From Falsiroseomonas ponticola (GTDB lineage Bacteria; Pseudomonadota; Alphaproteobacteria; Acetobacterales; Acetobacteraceae): a DNA stretch of 64,000 bases. This document shows positions 8,208-25,431 of the stretch, one piece after another. The stretch covers positions 1,116,001 through 1,180,000 of the forward strand of contig NZ_JAERQN010000001.1 in NCBI RefSeq assembly GCF_016805305.1, written 5' to 3'. Each line of letters starts with the position of its first letter. Within the stretch, counting starts at the first letter, position 1. The translations under genes were made by a program, and so were the position numbers. The notes under the pieces were generated by a model. That model was not told the DNA's origin, searched no databases, and worked only from the letters and a program-made list of their open reading frames with translations.

Positions 8208-9416
8208 TCATGCCCGGGCGAAGCCGAACAGATGCGCGAGGTCCTTGAAGAAGATCCGCACATGCGCCAGCGGGTCGCGGCGCACGAGTTCCTTGTTCAT
8301 GTAGGATTCCCAGGTCAGGCGCTGGACGTCCTTGTCCTGGCAGATCTTGACGAATTTCTCCCGCCGCTTGTCGGAGGAGTACCAGAAGTACTGCATGATC
8401 CCGAGGATCCAGAAGACGCGCCCATGCGCCTTCATGAAGCGCTTGCGCGCCGTGGCCAGCGCCCGCGGATCGCCCGTGGCGACGAATTCGGCGGCGGATT
8501 CCGCGGCGAGCCGCCCGCAGAGCATGGCGTAGTAGATGCCCTCGCCGGAGGCCGGCGCGACCACGCCCGCGGCATCGCCGGCCAGCACCACGTCGCGGCC
8601 GTTGTCCCACTTCTTCAGCGGCTTCAGCGGAATGGGCGCGCCCTCCCGCCGGATGGTCTTCACCTTGTCGAAGCCCGTCGCGGCGCGCAGCTCGCCGACC
8701 GAACCGCGCAGCGAGAAGCCCTTATGCGCCGACCCCGTCCCGATCGAGACCTTGTCGCCATGCGGGAAGATCCAGCTGTAGAAATCCGGCGAGAAGCGGC
8801 CGTTGTAGACGACGTCGCAGCGCTGCCCGTCATACTTCGCGACCTCGCCCTTCGGCGCCTCCACGATCTCGTGGTAGGCGAAGACGCAGGGGATCTTCTC
8901 CGCCCCCGGCACGGTCTGCTTGCCCACCTGGCTGCGCGCGCCATCGGCACCGATGACGCAGCGCGTGCGCAGCCGCTGGGGCGTGGTGCCGTCCGGCGCG
9001 CCCTTCGGCATCCACGTCACGACGGTGACGCCATCGGCGTCGCGCTCCACCGCCTCGAAACTCCCGGTCAGGCGCTCGGCGCCCGCCTCCGCCGCGCGGG
9101 CGCGCAGGAATTCGTCGAAGACGTCGCGGTCCACCATGCCGACGAAGCCGTTCTCCACCGGCATGTCGACCTCCTTGTCGGTGGGGGAGATCATGCGCGC
9201 GGCGTTGATGCGGGCGACGATCAGGTGGTTCGGGATGTCGAAGTCCCGGATCGCGCGCGGCGGGATGGCGCCGCCGCAGGGCTTGATGCGCCCCGCCTTG
9301 TCCAGCAGCGCCACGGTGCGGCCCTGCCGCGCCAGGTCATGCGCGGCGGTGGCGCCCGCGGGGCCGCCCCCCACCACCACCACGTCGAAGATCCCGGCGC
9401 TGTCCATGGAGGCCAT
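8208..9416 (-). CDS. bchP: geranylgeranyl reductase (bacteriochlorophyll tail)
   Basis: BchP uses NADPH to reduce the geranylgeranyl tail of bacteriochlorophyll to phytyl in three steps. The 402-residue protein has an N-terminal FAD-binding Rossmann motif ('VVVVGGGPAGATAAHDLAR', residues 12-30). The family signature 'KAGRIKPCGGAIPPRAI' follows, and 'GDAAGVVAPASGEGIYYAM' is the second FAD-contact motif. Length and order match ChlP/BchP. It is 8 bp downstream of a PucC-family gene in the ppsR-bchG-carrier-bchP-hemC run. Confidence 0.97.
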   Translation of the reverse strand: MASMDSAGIFDVVVVGGGPAGATAAHDLARQGRTVALLDKAGRIKPCGGAIPPRAIRDFDIPNHLIVARINAARMISPTDKEVDMPVENGFVGMVDRDVFDEFLRARAAEAGAERLTGSFEAVERDADGVTVVTWMPKGAPDGTTPQRLRTRCVIGADGARSQVGKQTVPGAEKIPCVFAYHEIVEAPKGEVAKYDGQRCDVVYNGRFSPDFYSWIFPHGDKVSIGTGSAHKGFSLRGSVGELRAATGFDKVKTIRREGAPIPLKPLKKWDNGRDVVLAGDAAGVVAPASGEGIYYAMLCGRLAAESAAEFVATGDPRALATARKRFMKAHGRVFWILGIMQYFWYSSDKRREKFVKICQDKDVQRLTWESYMNKELVRRDPLAHVRIFFKDLAHLFGFARA

Positions 9417-9424
9417 CCTTCCGT

Positions 9425-10768
9425 TCAGTCGCCACTGGCCAGCCGCGCATCGCGGCCGTTCATCGGAGCGTAATCGTGTGACTTTTCCGTTGCCGCCCGC
9501 CCGATGCGCATCGCCAGCGCGGCGGAGGCCAGGAACAGCAGCCCATCCGCCACGAAGACGGTGACGTAGCCGCCCCCCGCGCTGCCCGTGACCAGCCGCC
9601 CGAGGTCCAGCACCACCGTGCCCGCGAGCCCGCCCGCGCCGAAGGCGATCGCCTGCGCCGCGCCGAACATGCCCATCCGCACGCCTTCGCGCCCGTCCCG
9701 CCCGCGGGAGACCAGCTGCATCATCGCGGCGATGGCCGCCGCGGCGAAGGCGCCATTGGCGACGCCCAGCGCGAAGAAGGCTTCCCGGATCGGGAAGCCG
9801 AGGCCCGCCATCCCCGCGCCCGCCAGCGTCGCCAGCAGCGCCGCCGCCACCAGGCAGCCGCCGATGATCCAGCGCCGCAGCACCGCCACGCGCCCGCCGG
9901 ACAGGCTGCCGACGATGGCGATGACGATCATCCCCGCCAGCACGCCGCCATGCTGCAGGGAGGAAAGCCGCGTCGTCTCCCCCAGCGTCATGCCGAAGAC
10001 GGTGCCGGCGAAGGGCTCCAGGATCAGGTCCTGCGCGCTGTAGGCCAGCATGGAGACGAAGACGAAGATGGTGAACTGCCGGGCCTCGGGCTCCGCCCAG
10101 ACCTGCTTCAGCGCCACCATGAAGGGCGCCTTCGACGCCGCCTCGGCCTGCCGCCGCGCCGCGCCAGGCCCCTCGATCCCCGCCACCGCGAGCACCGCCA
10201 GCATGAAGGCGAGCACGGAGACGCCCGCCGCGACGGCCACCAGCCGCGGCCCCGAATAGGGGTCGAGCAGCCGGCCGGAGATCGCCGTCGTCACCACGAA
10301 GCCCGCGATCATCATGATCCAGACCAGGGAGGCCGCCGCCGGCCGCCGCGCCGGCGCGACCCGCGCCGCCAGCAGCACCAACAGCGAGGTCCCCGCCGCG
10401 CCCACGCCGACCCCCACCAGCAGGAAGGCCAGCACGGCCAGCGCGATGCCCGGCACCAGCGCCGTGCCCATCCAGGCCGTCGCCACCGCCGCCAGCACGC
10501 CACCCAGCCCCAGCACCGCCATGCCACCGATGATCCAGGGCGTGCGCCGCCCGCCCTGGTCCGACCCGTGGCCGAGCCGCGGCCTGAGCATCTGCACGGC
10601 GTAGTGCAGCGCCACCAGCACGCCCGGCAGCGTCGCCGGCAGGGCGTGTTCCACCACCATCACGCGGTTCAGCGCCGCCGTGGTCAGCACCACGATCGCG
10701 CCCAGCGCCGTCTGCACCAGGCCGAGGCGCAGGATGCCGAGCCAGCCGAGCGGCGGCAGCGCGTTCAC
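9425..10768 (-). CDS. BCD-family MFS protein (PucC-like carrier between bchG and bchP)
   Basis: A 447-residue, roughly 12-helix membrane protein of the bacteriochlorophyll delivery (PucC/LhaA) family. It has the family loop 'LRPRLGHGSDQGGRRTPWI' after the second helix and the motif 'FAGTVFGMTLGETTRLSSLQHG'. Relatives assist light-harvesting complex assembly or pigment delivery. The GTG at 10768 overlaps the bchG stop (GTGA), giving the usual length; the frame runs further upstream but only inside bchG. A gene of this family at this position is conserved in purple bacteria (orf428 in Rhodobacter capsulatus). Confidence 0.92.
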   Translation of the reverse strand: MNALPPLGWLGILRLGLVQTALGAIVVLTTAALNRVMVVEHALPATLPGVLVALHYAVQMLRPRLGHGSDQGGRRTPWIIGGMAVLGLGGVLAAVATAWMGTALVPGIALAVLAFLLVGVGVGAAGTSLLVLLAARVAPARRPAAASLVWIMMIAGFVVTTAISGRLLDPYSGPRLVAVAAGVSVLAFMLAVLAVAGIEGPGAARRQAEAASKAPFMVALKQVWAEPEARQFTIFVFVSMLAYSAQDLILEPFAGTVFGMTLGETTRLSSLQHGGVLAGMIVIAIVGSLSGGRVAVLRRWIIGGCLVAAALLATLAGAGMAGLGFPIREAFFALGVANGAFAAAAIAAMMQLVSRGRDGREGVRMGMFGAAQAIAFGAGGLAGTVVLDLGRLVTGSAGGGYVTVFVADGLLFLASAALAMRIGRAATEKSHDYAPMNGRDARLASGD

Positions 10769-11676
10769 GGCAGGCCGCCAGACAGCGCCACCGCGCTCAC
10801 CATCATGCCCGACACATAGAGCGTGATGCCCGTGCCGTTGTACCAGGGCGCCAGGCCGCGCGGGTCCCGCAGCAGCTTCCGCATCAGCAGCCCCTGCGCC
10901 ACCAGCACGCCCGCCACCATCGCCGCCTGCAGCGGTGCGCCCCAGGCCAGCAGCAGCGCCACCACCACCGCCTGCGGCGCCGCCATGAACAGGCAGGCGA
11001 CCTTCGCCGCGCGTTCCGCCCCCAGGATCACCGGCAGGGACCGCAGCCCGAAGCGCGTATCGCCCTCGATCGACTTGAAGTCGTTCAGCGTCATGATGCC
11101 ATGCGCGCCGAGCCCGTAGAGCACGGCGACGATGACGACCTTCACATCCGGCGCGCCGCCGGACAGCACCGCCGTCGCGGTGATCCAGGGCAGGGTCTCG
11201 TAGCTCATCCCGCAGGCCAGGTTGCCCCACCAGCCATTCTGCTTCAGCCGCAGCGGCGGCGCGGAATAGATCCAGGCCATCACCACCGCCAGCACCGTCG
11301 CGGCCAGGCCCCAGGGCCCCAGCGCCGCGCCCACCAGCAGGGAGGCGAAGGTCCAGCCGATCGCGACGTAGAGCCCGCTTCGCCCCGGCATCCGGCCCGA
11401 CGGGATCGGCCGCTGCGGTTCGTTGATGGCGTCCACATGCCGGTCGAACCAGTCATTCACCGCCTGGCTCATGCCGCAGACCATCGGCCCCGCCAGCAGG
11501 ATGCCGAGTGCGATCATCGGCCAGACATCGAGGAAAGCGGCGCCCGAGGCCACCGCGCCGCAGGCGAAGGCCCACATGGGCGGGAACCAGGTGACGGGCT
11601 TCAGCAGCTCCAGCACCGCCGAGGGCTGCAACCGCTGCCCCCCCACGCGCCCGGCGATCTCGGTCCCGCTCGGCAT
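10765..11676 (-). CDS. bchG: bacteriochlorophyll a synthase
   Basis: BchG attaches geranylgeranyl pyrophosphate to bacteriochlorophyllide at the membrane. The 303-residue protein is a UbiA-type prenyltransferase with about eight helices. The Asp-rich motif 'NDWFDRHVDAINEPQRPIP' is near residues 88-106 and the second motif is 'YSAPPLRLKQNGWWGN'. It starts 2 bp after ppsR and overlaps the downstream carrier gene, so a single transcript is likely. Confidence 0.97.
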   Translation of the reverse strand: MPSGTEIAGRVGGQRLQPSAVLELLKPVTWFPPMWAFACGAVASGAAFLDVWPMIALGILLAGPMVCGMSQAVNDWFDRHVDAINEPQRPIPSGRMPGRSGLYVAIGWTFASLLVGAALGPWGLAATVLAVVMAWIYSAPPLRLKQNGWWGNLACGMSYETLPWITATAVLSGGAPDVKVVIVAVLYGLGAHGIMTLNDFKSIEGDTRFGLRSLPVILGAERAAKVACLFMAAPQAVVVALLLAWGAPLQAAMVAGVLVAQGLLMRKLLRDPRGLAPWYNGTGITLYVSGMMVSAVALSGGLP

Positions 11677-11678
11677 GG

Positions 11679-13106
11679 TCAGTCCTGCGCCTCATCGGCG
11701 CCGAGGTCGCCAAGCCCGTAGCGCCGCAGCTTCACATAGAGCGATTGCCGCGACAGCCCGAGCATCTCCGCCGCCGAGGCGCGGTTGTCGCCCGTCAGTT
11801 CCAGCGCGGCCTCGATGCACAGCCGCTCGATCGCGTCGGTGGCTTCCCGCACCAAATCCTTCAGCGGCACGCGGCCGATCAGCTCCGTCAGCTGTTCCAC
11901 CGACCGCGTGGCGCCTTCCTGCGCGCGCACCGGCGGGCGCAGCCGCGGGCCGATGTCGCGGATGGCGAAGCCGAAGCAGGGCTGGCCGCCATTCATCACG
12001 GAAACGGCGGAGATCTCGACCTCCGACTGCCCGCCCAGCTCGCCGCGCAGCGTGGAGGCATAGAGCCGCACGGAACCCCGGCTGCGCAGCGTGGAGAGCA
12101 GCACCTCCACCTCCACCCCCTGCCGGCCCAGCCAGCGGTCCAGCGGCTCGCCCCGCGCCTGCTCCTCCGTCGTCACCTGCGCCATGTCGAGGAAGGCGGC
12201 GTTGGCCGTCAGGATTCGGGCGGTATTGTCGGTGACGACGAAGGCGTCCGGCACCACCTCCACCACCTTCAGCAGCTTGGTCTTGGCCTCCGGCAGCACC
12301 AGCGCCTGGCCGGCATCGCCGACCAGGGAGAAGCGCACCAGGAACAGCAGCCCGCCTTCCTGCCGGAAGGTGGAGGCGGAGACGAGGACATCCTGCGCGC
12401 CTTCCGCCAGCCGCGCGCGCACATCATCCGCGCGCCCTGCGCTGCGGACGGTGGCCAGCAGCGCCTGGACGGCGGCGCGATCCTCGGGCGCGAAGACATC
12501 GGACAGCACGCGCCCCGGCATGCGCCGCGCGGTGCGGCCGAACAGGCGCTGGGCGGAGGGATTGGCCTCCATGATCCGCTGCGACTCGGCATCCAGGATC
12601 AGGACGGGGTCCACGGACATCTGGAACAGCAGGCGGTAGCGGGTTTCCGCCTGGCGCAGGCGGGAATAGTCCCGCTCCATGGATTGCTGGACCTCGACCA
12701 GCCGCTGCTGCAACTGGGAGACGGGGCGGAGGTCCCGCCCGAACACCACGCGGCGCCCCTGCCCGCCGACGGGCGCCACGGAACACAGAAGGGGGATGGA
12801 GGTGCCGCGCGCCGAAAGCTGGTTCACATGCCGCCAGCGCGGGGCCTCGCGGGCCGGCGGCTGTTCCAGCATCGCCTCCACCTTGGGCCGGCTGTCCTTC
12901 GCCACCGTCTCGGCCCAGGGACGCCCGAGCCAGCCATCATGCGTGTCGAACTCGCGGGCGAGTTCCTCGCTGCTGAAGGCCAGGTCACGGATGGCCCCCG
13001 TCTCGTCAAGCACGAGCGCGATGTCCGCGGCAGCCGCGATCAAGCCCGCGGTTGCATCCGCATCGAGCTGACCGAGCGACGTCCTTGGGGCATTGAACGA
13101 TTTCAC
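11679..13106 (-). CDS. ppsR: PpsR/CrtJ redox-responsive repressor
   Basis: A 475-residue regulator that represses bch, crt and light-harvesting genes under oxygen. Visible layout: an N-terminal PAS-like region (about 20-125), a Q-rich coiled linker ('QLQQRLVEVQQSMERDYSRL'), two PAS domains (about 160-270 and 285-390), and a Fis-type helix-turn-helix at the end ('ASAAEMLGLSRQSLYVKLRR', from residue 443). Cys430 in 'ERLCIEAAL' sits where the redox-active Cys of CrtJ/PpsR lies; two other Cys are in the PAS regions. It is followed directly by bchG. Palindromes of the matching type are found before bchF, bchE, crtE, bchC and the P450 gene. Confidence 0.96.
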   Translation of the reverse strand: MKSFNAPRTSLGQLDADATAGLIAAAADIALVLDETGAIRDLAFSSEELAREFDTHDGWLGRPWAETVAKDSRPKVEAMLEQPPAREAPRWRHVNQLSARGTSIPLLCSVAPVGGQGRRVVFGRDLRPVSQLQQRLVEVQQSMERDYSRLRQAETRYRLLFQMSVDPVLILDAESQRIMEANPSAQRLFGRTARRMPGRVLSDVFAPEDRAAVQALLATVRSAGRADDVRARLAEGAQDVLVSASTFRQEGGLLFLVRFSLVGDAGQALVLPEAKTKLLKVVEVVPDAFVVTDNTARILTANAAFLDMAQVTTEEQARGEPLDRWLGRQGVEVEVLLSTLRSRGSVRLYASTLRGELGGQSEVEISAVSVMNGGQPCFGFAIRDIGPRLRPPVRAQEGATRSVEQLTELIGRVPLKDLVREATDAIERLCIEAALELTGDNRASAAEMLGLSRQSLYVKLRRYGLGDLGADEAQD

Positions 13107-13185
13107 GAGGCATCCCGTCCTTCATCCCAGGGGCCCCCCTTCTCAACCCACCCCTCACGGTCGTCAACATACTGATCCAATGTGT

Positions 13186-13211
13186 AAAAACCGGCCGACC
13201 TTCCGGCCGGT
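13186..13211 (-). terminator. rho-independent terminator of ppaA
   Basis: Read on the minus strand, ACCGGCCG pairs with CGGCCGGT (8 bp, 6-nt loop) right at the ppaA stop and is followed by a run of five T. This should separate ppaA from ppsR, so ppsR needs its own promoter in 13107-13186. No PpsR-type palindrome is visible in that gap. Confidence 0.75.
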
Positions 13212-14173
13212 CAAGCTTCCCGCATCAGCAGCGCCAGCAGCGTCTCCGCCTTCAATGCTGCCTGCTGCCCGTCCGGAGCCGTGGCATCGGCGCCAACCAG
13301 CGCCGCCAGCTCCGGCCGGTCGATGAACACCCGTCCGCCGACGAGCACACCGATCTGCGGATTCCGCGAGGCCCTGCGCACCTCCCGGATCGTCGTCGCC
13401 AGCACCTCCAGCCGTTCCTCGCAGGCCAGCGAAAAGCCGACCGCGGCGAACCATTGCCGCCGCACCATGGCGGCCAGTTCCTTGGTGGTGGTGCCGCTGC
13501 CGGACGTCACGTCCCAGCCCTGGCGGCGGAAGAACTCGCCCACCATCAGCAGCCCGAAGCTGTGCTGTTCACCCGGCACCGGCGCCAGCAGGATGCGGCG
13601 ATCGACATCGGCGCGGCCGATGCGGGGCTGGAAGGCCGGGCTGTTCTCCAGCACCACCTGCTGCAGGCAGCACAGCCCCACCGTCACGGCCGTGAAGTCG
13701 CAGCGATCCTGTTCCCACAATTCGCCGAGGCGCCGCGCCACCGGCGCCAGCAGCTGCAGATAGACCATCTCCAGCGGCATGCCGCGGGCGCGAAGCCCGC
13801 CGATATACTCCAGCGCCCCGGACAGGTCGCCCGTCATCGCCAGGCCGGCGACCACCGAAATATCCTCGGGCTGCGGGAAGGCGCCGCCCGGCGTCTCGAT
13901 ATAGGCGGGGGCATTCGCCTCCCGCCGCGCCAGCACGAGACGGGGAATGACCTCCGTCTCGAGCGTCCGGGCCAGCAGCGCCACGCGCCGCCTCTCGCCG
14001 CCCGGGGGCTTGGCCTGCCGCGGGGGTGCCCGCGGATTGGATGGCGGGGATTGTCGATCGCCATCGCCGGCCTGGTCGCGCGACAGGCCCGTGGAGCCGG
14101 ATGCCCCACCCTCCCTGGCCTGTGTGCCGACCTCGCTCATGGCGCTTCCCGTATTGGTGGGCTTCGGCGACAT
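13211..14173 (-). CDS. ppaA: PpaA/AerR-type cobalamin-binding antirepressor
   Basis: This protein antagonises PpsR/CrtJ in purple bacteria and binds cobalamin through a SCHIC-type domain. Start 14173 (MSPKPTNTG) is chosen for its GGGAG ribosome site and gives 320 residues; ATGs at 14200 and 14140 are alternatives. After a low-complexity Pro/Arg-rich N-terminus comes a helical region ('VYLQLLAPVARRLGELWEQDRCDFTAV', quoted only in part as LGELWEQDRCDF). The cobalamin domain with 'GEQHSFGLLMVGEFFRRQGW' follows. It is divergent from bchF and next to ppsR, as in Rhodobacter. Confidence 0.92.
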   Translation of the reverse strand: MSPKPTNTGSAMSEVGTQAREGGASGSTGLSRDQAGDGDRQSPPSNPRAPPRQAKPPGGERRRVALLARTLETEVIPRLVLARREANAPAYIETPGGAFPQPEDISVVAGLAMTGDLSGALEYIGGLRARGMPLEMVYLQLLAPVARRLGELWEQDRCDFTAVTVGLCCLQQVVLENSPAFQPRIGRADVDRRILLAPVPGEQHSFGLLMVGEFFRRQGWDVTSGSGTTTKELAAMVRRQWFAAVGFSLACEERLEVLATTIREVRRASRNPQIGVLVGGRVFIDRPELAALVGADATAPDGQQAALKAETLLALLMREA

Positions 14174-14216
14174 CGCCCTGCTCCCGTGATGACACTTCAA
14201 CCGCCACGCCCCGTCC

Positions 14217-14250
14217 TGTCAATCGTGATTTACGTCAATCGCGCTTGACA
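14217..14250. promoter_or_regulatory. two PpsR-type palindromes in the ppaA-bchF intergenic region
   Basis: Two near-matches to TGT-N12-ACA lie head to tail and touch: TGTCAATCGTGATTTACG (14217-14234) and CGTCAATCGCGCTTGACA (14233-14250), each with one mismatch. A weaker FNR/FixK-like core (GTGA-N6-TCAA, 14225-14238) overlaps the first. They lie about 190 bp before bchF and 44 bp before ppaA, so they could control both. The binding protein is inferred from the motif and from ppsR next door. Confidence 0.6.
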
Positions 14251-14439
14251 CTGTGAGGTCGGGGCTTCTAGCCTCCCTGAACAAGGACGAGTGGGAGAGA
14301 AAGAAATGCGCGGTTCCAGGCCTTCGGGGCCAGTCAGCGCAGCCTTTCTCGGTGATTCCTCCCCTCGTCGGCCGTCGTGCAGGGGCAGCGGCGGCCTCAA
14401 CGGGCCAACGGACCGCCTTTGACGGAGGGTTGTCAAGCA

Positions 14440-16316
<1,877 letters not shown>

Positions 16317-16320
16317 CGCC

Positions 16321-17955
16321 ATGCAGCTCGCCGTCTGGACCTATGAAGGCCCGCCCCATATCGGGGCCATGCGCATCGCCACCGCGATGGAGGGCGTGCA
16401 CTACGTCCTGCACGCGCCGCAGGGCGATACCTATGCCGACCTGCTCTTCACGATGATCGAGCGCCGGTCGAAGCGCCCGCCCGTCACCTACACCACCTTC
16501 CAGGCGCAGGACCTCGGCGGCGATACCGCCAACCTGTTCCGCGAAGCCGTGCTCGATGCCTATGAACGGTTCCGCCCGCAGGCGCTGCTGGTCGGCGCCA
16601 GCTGCACGGCGGAACTCATCCAGGATGATCCCGGCGGGCTTGCGAAGACGCTCGGCCTGCCCATCCCCGTCGTGCCGCTCGAACTCCCCGCCTATCAGCG
16701 GAAGGAGAATTGGGGCGCCTCCGAGACCTTCTACCAGCTCGTCCGCGCCTGCGCGGCGCCGCATGTGCCCCCGCCCGGCACCAGGCGCCTCCGCGGCGCC
16801 GTGCCCCGCTGCAACATCCTCGGCCCCACCGCGCTCGGCTTCCGCCACCGCGACGACGTGCCGGAAGTGGAGCGGCTGCTGGAGACGCTGGGCATCGAGG
16901 TGAACGTCATCGCGCCCATGGGCGCGACGCCGGCGGACCTCGCGCGACTCGGCGATGCCGATTTCAACGTCGTGCTCTACCCGGAGGTGGCGGGGCAGGC
17001 GGCCTCCTGGCTCAAGCGCAGCTTCGGCCAGCCCTTCACCACCATCGTCCCGATCGGCGTCGGCGCCACGAAGGATTTCGTGGCGGAGGTCGCGCAGATC
17101 GCCGGCGTGGCGGCCGCCACCGCGAACGGCACGCTGCGCCTGCCCTGGTATTCGCGCTCCGTGGACAGCACCTACCTGACGAACAAGCGCGTCTTCATCT
17201 TCGGCGATGCGACCCACGCCATCGCCGCCGCGCGCGTCGCCAGCCAGGAACTCGGCTTCCAGGTCGTGGGCCTCGGCAGCTACTCCCGCGAATTCGGCCG
17301 GGAGATCCGCGCCGCCGCCACCGCCCATGGCGTGGAGCCGCTGATCACCGACGACTACCTGGAGGTGGAGCAGCAGATCGCGGCGCTGCAGCCCGAACTG
17401 GTGCTGGGCACGCAGATGGAACGCCATGTGGCCAAGCGCCTCGGCATTCCCTGCGCGGTCATTTCCGCCCCGGTCCATGTGCAGGACTTCCCCGCCCGGC
17501 ATTCGCCGCAGATGGGGATCGAGGGTGCGAACGTGCTGTTCGACACCTGGGTCCACCCCCTGATGATGGGGCTGGAGGAGCATCTCCTCGGCATGTTCCG
17601 GGAGGATTTCGAGTTCAACGACGGCGTGTCTCCTTCGCACCTCGGCGGGCATGCCATGCCCCGCCCCGGGCATGGCGCGCCGTCCGAGCTGGGTAAGGAG
17701 GCAGCGCCCGCCGCGCAGCCCCTGCCCGCGCCCGCGGCAGTGACTCCCCACGCTGCCGCGGGCGACCCCTCTGCTGCCGTCACCGGCACGCTGGTGGTCG
17801 CCTGGGGTGCCGATGCCGAGAAGGAGCTGAAGAAGATCCCCTTCTTCGTCCGCGGCAAGGCGCGTCGCAACACCGAACGGTTCGCGCAGGAACGCGGGAT
17901 CGGGACCATCACGCTCGAGACGCTCTACGATGCCAAGGCGCATTACTCGAGGTGA
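16321..17955 (+). CDS. bchB: dark-operative protochlorophyllide reductase subunit B
   Basis: The 544-residue partner of BchN. It starts with the conserved '[20 protein letters not shown]' and has '[20 protein letters not shown]' near residue 94. After an Ala/Pro-rich linker (about 460-490) comes the small C-terminal domain typical of ChlB/BchB ('[20 protein letters not shown]'). Length is normal. It lies in the bchFNBHLM operon, 27 bp before bchH. Confidence 0.97.
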   Translation: MQLAVWTYEGPPHIGAMRIATAMEGVHYVLHAPQGDTYADLLFTMIERRSKRPPVTYTTFQAQDLGGDTANLFREAVLDAYERFRPQALLVGASCTAELIQDDPGGLAKTLGLPIPVVPLELPAYQRKENWGASETFYQLVRACAAPHVPPPGTRRLRGAVPRCNILGPTALGFRHRDDVPEVERLLETLGIEVNVIAPMGATPADLARLGDADFNVVLYPEVAGQAASWLKRSFGQPFTTIVPIGVGATKDFVAEVAQIAGVAAATANGTLRLPWYSRSVDSTYLTNKRVFIFGDATHAIAAARVASQELGFQVVGLGSYSREFGREIRAAATAHGVEPLITDDYLEVEQQIAALQPELVLGTQMERHVAKRLGIPCAVISAPVHVQDFPARHSPQMGIEGANVLFDTWVHPLMMGLEEHLLGMFREDFEFNDGVSPSHLGGHAMPRPGHGAPSELGKEAAPAAQPLPAPAAVTPHAAAGDPSAAVTGTLVVAWGADAEKELKKIPFFVRGKARRNTERFAQERGIGTITLETLYDAKAHYSR

Positions 17956-17982
17956 CATTCGACCACACACGCAGGGGGCACC

Positions 17983-23192
<5,210 letters not shown>

Positions 23193-23196
<4 letters not shown>

Positions 23197-24632
23197 GCAA
23201 CCAGCCCGGCCGCATCATCCGCCTCTGGCAGGGCGTCGGCCCGCACCTGCTCCCCTTCGCCAGCGCGACCTCGGATCGCCTGCCGATGTCGCGGCTGCTG
23301 CGCCTGTCGCTGTTCCAGATCTCCTGCGGCATGGCCGCCATCCTGCTGGTCGGCACGCTGAACCGCGTGATGATCGTGGAGCTGAAGGTGCCGGCCTGGC
23401 TGGTGGCCAGCATGGTGGCGCTGCCGCTGGTCTTCGCGCCGCTCCGCGCCCTCATCGGCTTCCGGTCCGACAACTACAAATCGGTGCTCGGCTGGAAGCG
23501 CGTGCCCTATCTCTGGCTCGGCACCACCATCCAGTTCGGCGGGCTCGCCATGATGCCCTTCGCGCTGCTGGTGCTGTCTGGCGATACCTGGGCCGATCCC
23601 TGGGCCGGGCAGCTCGCCGCCGCCATCGCCTTCCTGATGACGGGGGCGGGGATGCACATGGTGCAGACGGTCGGGCTCGCCCTGGCGACGGACCTGTCGC
23701 CGCGCGACCAGCAGCCCAATGTCGTCGCCATGCTCTCCGCCATGCAGCTCTTCGGCATGGTGCTGGCGGGGCTGATCTTCGGCGCGCTGCTGGCGGATTT
23801 CTCGCAGCTCCGCCTCATCCAGGTGGTGCAGGGCGCAGCCGCGCTGACGCTGGTGCTGAACTTCATCGCGGCCTGGCAGCAGGAAGCGCGCGACCCCAGC
23901 CGCACCGCGCAGACGGATGCGGAGGAGCCGGGCTTTCTCGAAAGCTTCCGCATGCTGCGCCGGACCGGGCCCTGGAACCGGCGGCTGCTCGGCGCGGGGC
24001 TGGGCACTGCGGGCTTCGCCATGCAGGACGTGCTGCTGGAACCCTATGGCGGGCAGATCCTCGGCCTCAGCGTCGGCGGCACCACGGCGCTCTCCGCGGG
24101 CCTCGCCGCCGCGGCGGTCTGCGGCTTCCTGCGCGCGGCGCGGCGGCTCAGCCAGGGGACCGATGCCCATATGGTCGCGGCCCATGGCGCGCTGTTCGGC
24201 ATCGCGGGCTTCACGCTGATCGTCTTCGCCGCGCCCTTCGACACGATCATCCTCTTCGCCCTCGGCATCCTGCTGATCGGCTTCGGCGCGGGGCTCTTCG
24301 GCCATGCCACGCTCACCGCCTGCATGGCCTCCGCGCCGGCGGACCAGGTGGGCCTGGCGCTCGGCGTCTGGGGCGCCGTGCAGGCCACCGCCGCGGGCTG
24401 CGCCATGGCCTTCGGCGGCGGGCTGCGGGATGCCGTCTCCTCGCTCGCCGAATCCGGCGCGCTGGGCGATGCCATGATGAGCCCCGCGACCGGCTATGTC
24501 GGCGTCTATCTCATCGAGATCGCGCTGCTCTTCGTCACTCTGGCCGTCGTCGGTCCGCTGGTGCGCAGGCACCACCAGGCCGCGCTGCGGTCGCAACCCG
24601 GGACCGGCCTCGCCGGCCCCGCGCCCGTGTAA
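23193..24632 (+). CDS. lhaA: LhaA-type light-harvesting 1 assembly protein (PucC family)
   Basis: A 479-residue MFS-fold membrane protein that in Rhodobacter supports LH1 assembly. Family segments include 'LNRVMIVELKVPAWLVASMV' and 'RALIGFRSDNYKSVLGWKR' (N-terminal half), then 'AMQDVLLEPYGGQILGLSVG' in the second half. It lies between bchM and puhA, the conserved position for lhaA. A paralogue sits at 9425-10768. Confidence 0.96.
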
Positions 24633-24663
24633 CCCGAACAGGATCCAAGGAAGCGGAGGCCGC

Positions 24664-25431
24664 ATGTCCACGCCCGTCAACTTCGATATCGCCGCGATGT
24701 CGCTCTACGTCTTTTTCGCCTTCTTCACGGGGCTCGTGCTCTGGCTGCACCGGGAAGGGAAGCGGGAAGGCTATCCGCTGGTCTCCGACCGGCCGGAGAA
24801 GCCGCTCCGCGCGCCCATCCAGGGCTTCCCGGGCGTGCCGGAGCTGAAGACCTTCAAGCTGGCGCATCCCGAGCACATCCCGGCGCGGGAGGCCGAGCGC
24901 GACATCAGCGCCCATGTCGTGGCCGCGGACCCCTATCCGGGCGCGCCGCTGATCCCGACCGGCAACCCGATGCAGGACGGCATCGGCCCGGCATCCTGGG
25001 CGCATCGCGCCGATGTGCCGGACATGACCTTCGACGACAACGTCCCCAAGATCGTGCCGCTGCGCGCCGCCGCCGGCTGGTCGGTGGAGGAGGATTGCCC
25101 CGATCCGCGCGGCAAGCCCGTGCGCACGCTGGATGGCAAGATCGCCGGCGTGGTCGTCGATCTCTGGGTGGACAAGTCCGAATACATCCTCCGCTACCTG
25201 GAGGTGGAGGTCACCGGCAGCGACCGCCGCGTGCTGGTGCCCATGTTCCTCGCCACCGTGAACGGCAACGGCGTGGTCCGCGTCGTCTCCGTCACGGCGG
25301 AACAGCTGGCGGCCGCGCCCGGCATCAGGAATCCCGAGCAGATCACGCTGCTGGAGGAGGACAAGGTCTCCGCCTATTTCGGCGGTGGCCACATGTACGC
25401 CACGCCGGACCGGATCGGGCCCTTCGTATGA
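24664..25431 (+). CDS. puhA: photosynthetic reaction centre H subunit
   Basis: PuhA caps the cytoplasmic face of the L-M core and guides proton uptake to QB. The 255-residue protein has one N-terminal helix (about 10-30, 'SLYVFFAFFTGLVLWLH'), then 'REGYPLVSDRP', and a soluble beta-rich domain with 'VDLWVDKSEYILRYLEVEV'. Start 24664 follows GGAAGCGGAGG and gives standard length. It overlaps puhB (ATGA). Confidence 0.98.
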   Translation: MSTPVNFDIAAMSLYVFFAFFTGLVLWLHREGKREGYPLVSDRPEKPLRAPIQGFPGVPELKTFKLAHPEHIPAREAERDISAHVVAADPYPGAPLIPTGNPMQDGIGPASWAHRADVPDMTFDDNVPKIVPLRAAAGWSVEEDCPDPRGKPVRTLDGKIAGVVVDLWVDKSEYILRYLEVEVTGSDRRVLVPMFLATVNGNGVVRVVSVTAEQLAAAPGIRNPEQITLLEEDKVSAYFGGGHMYATPDRIGPFV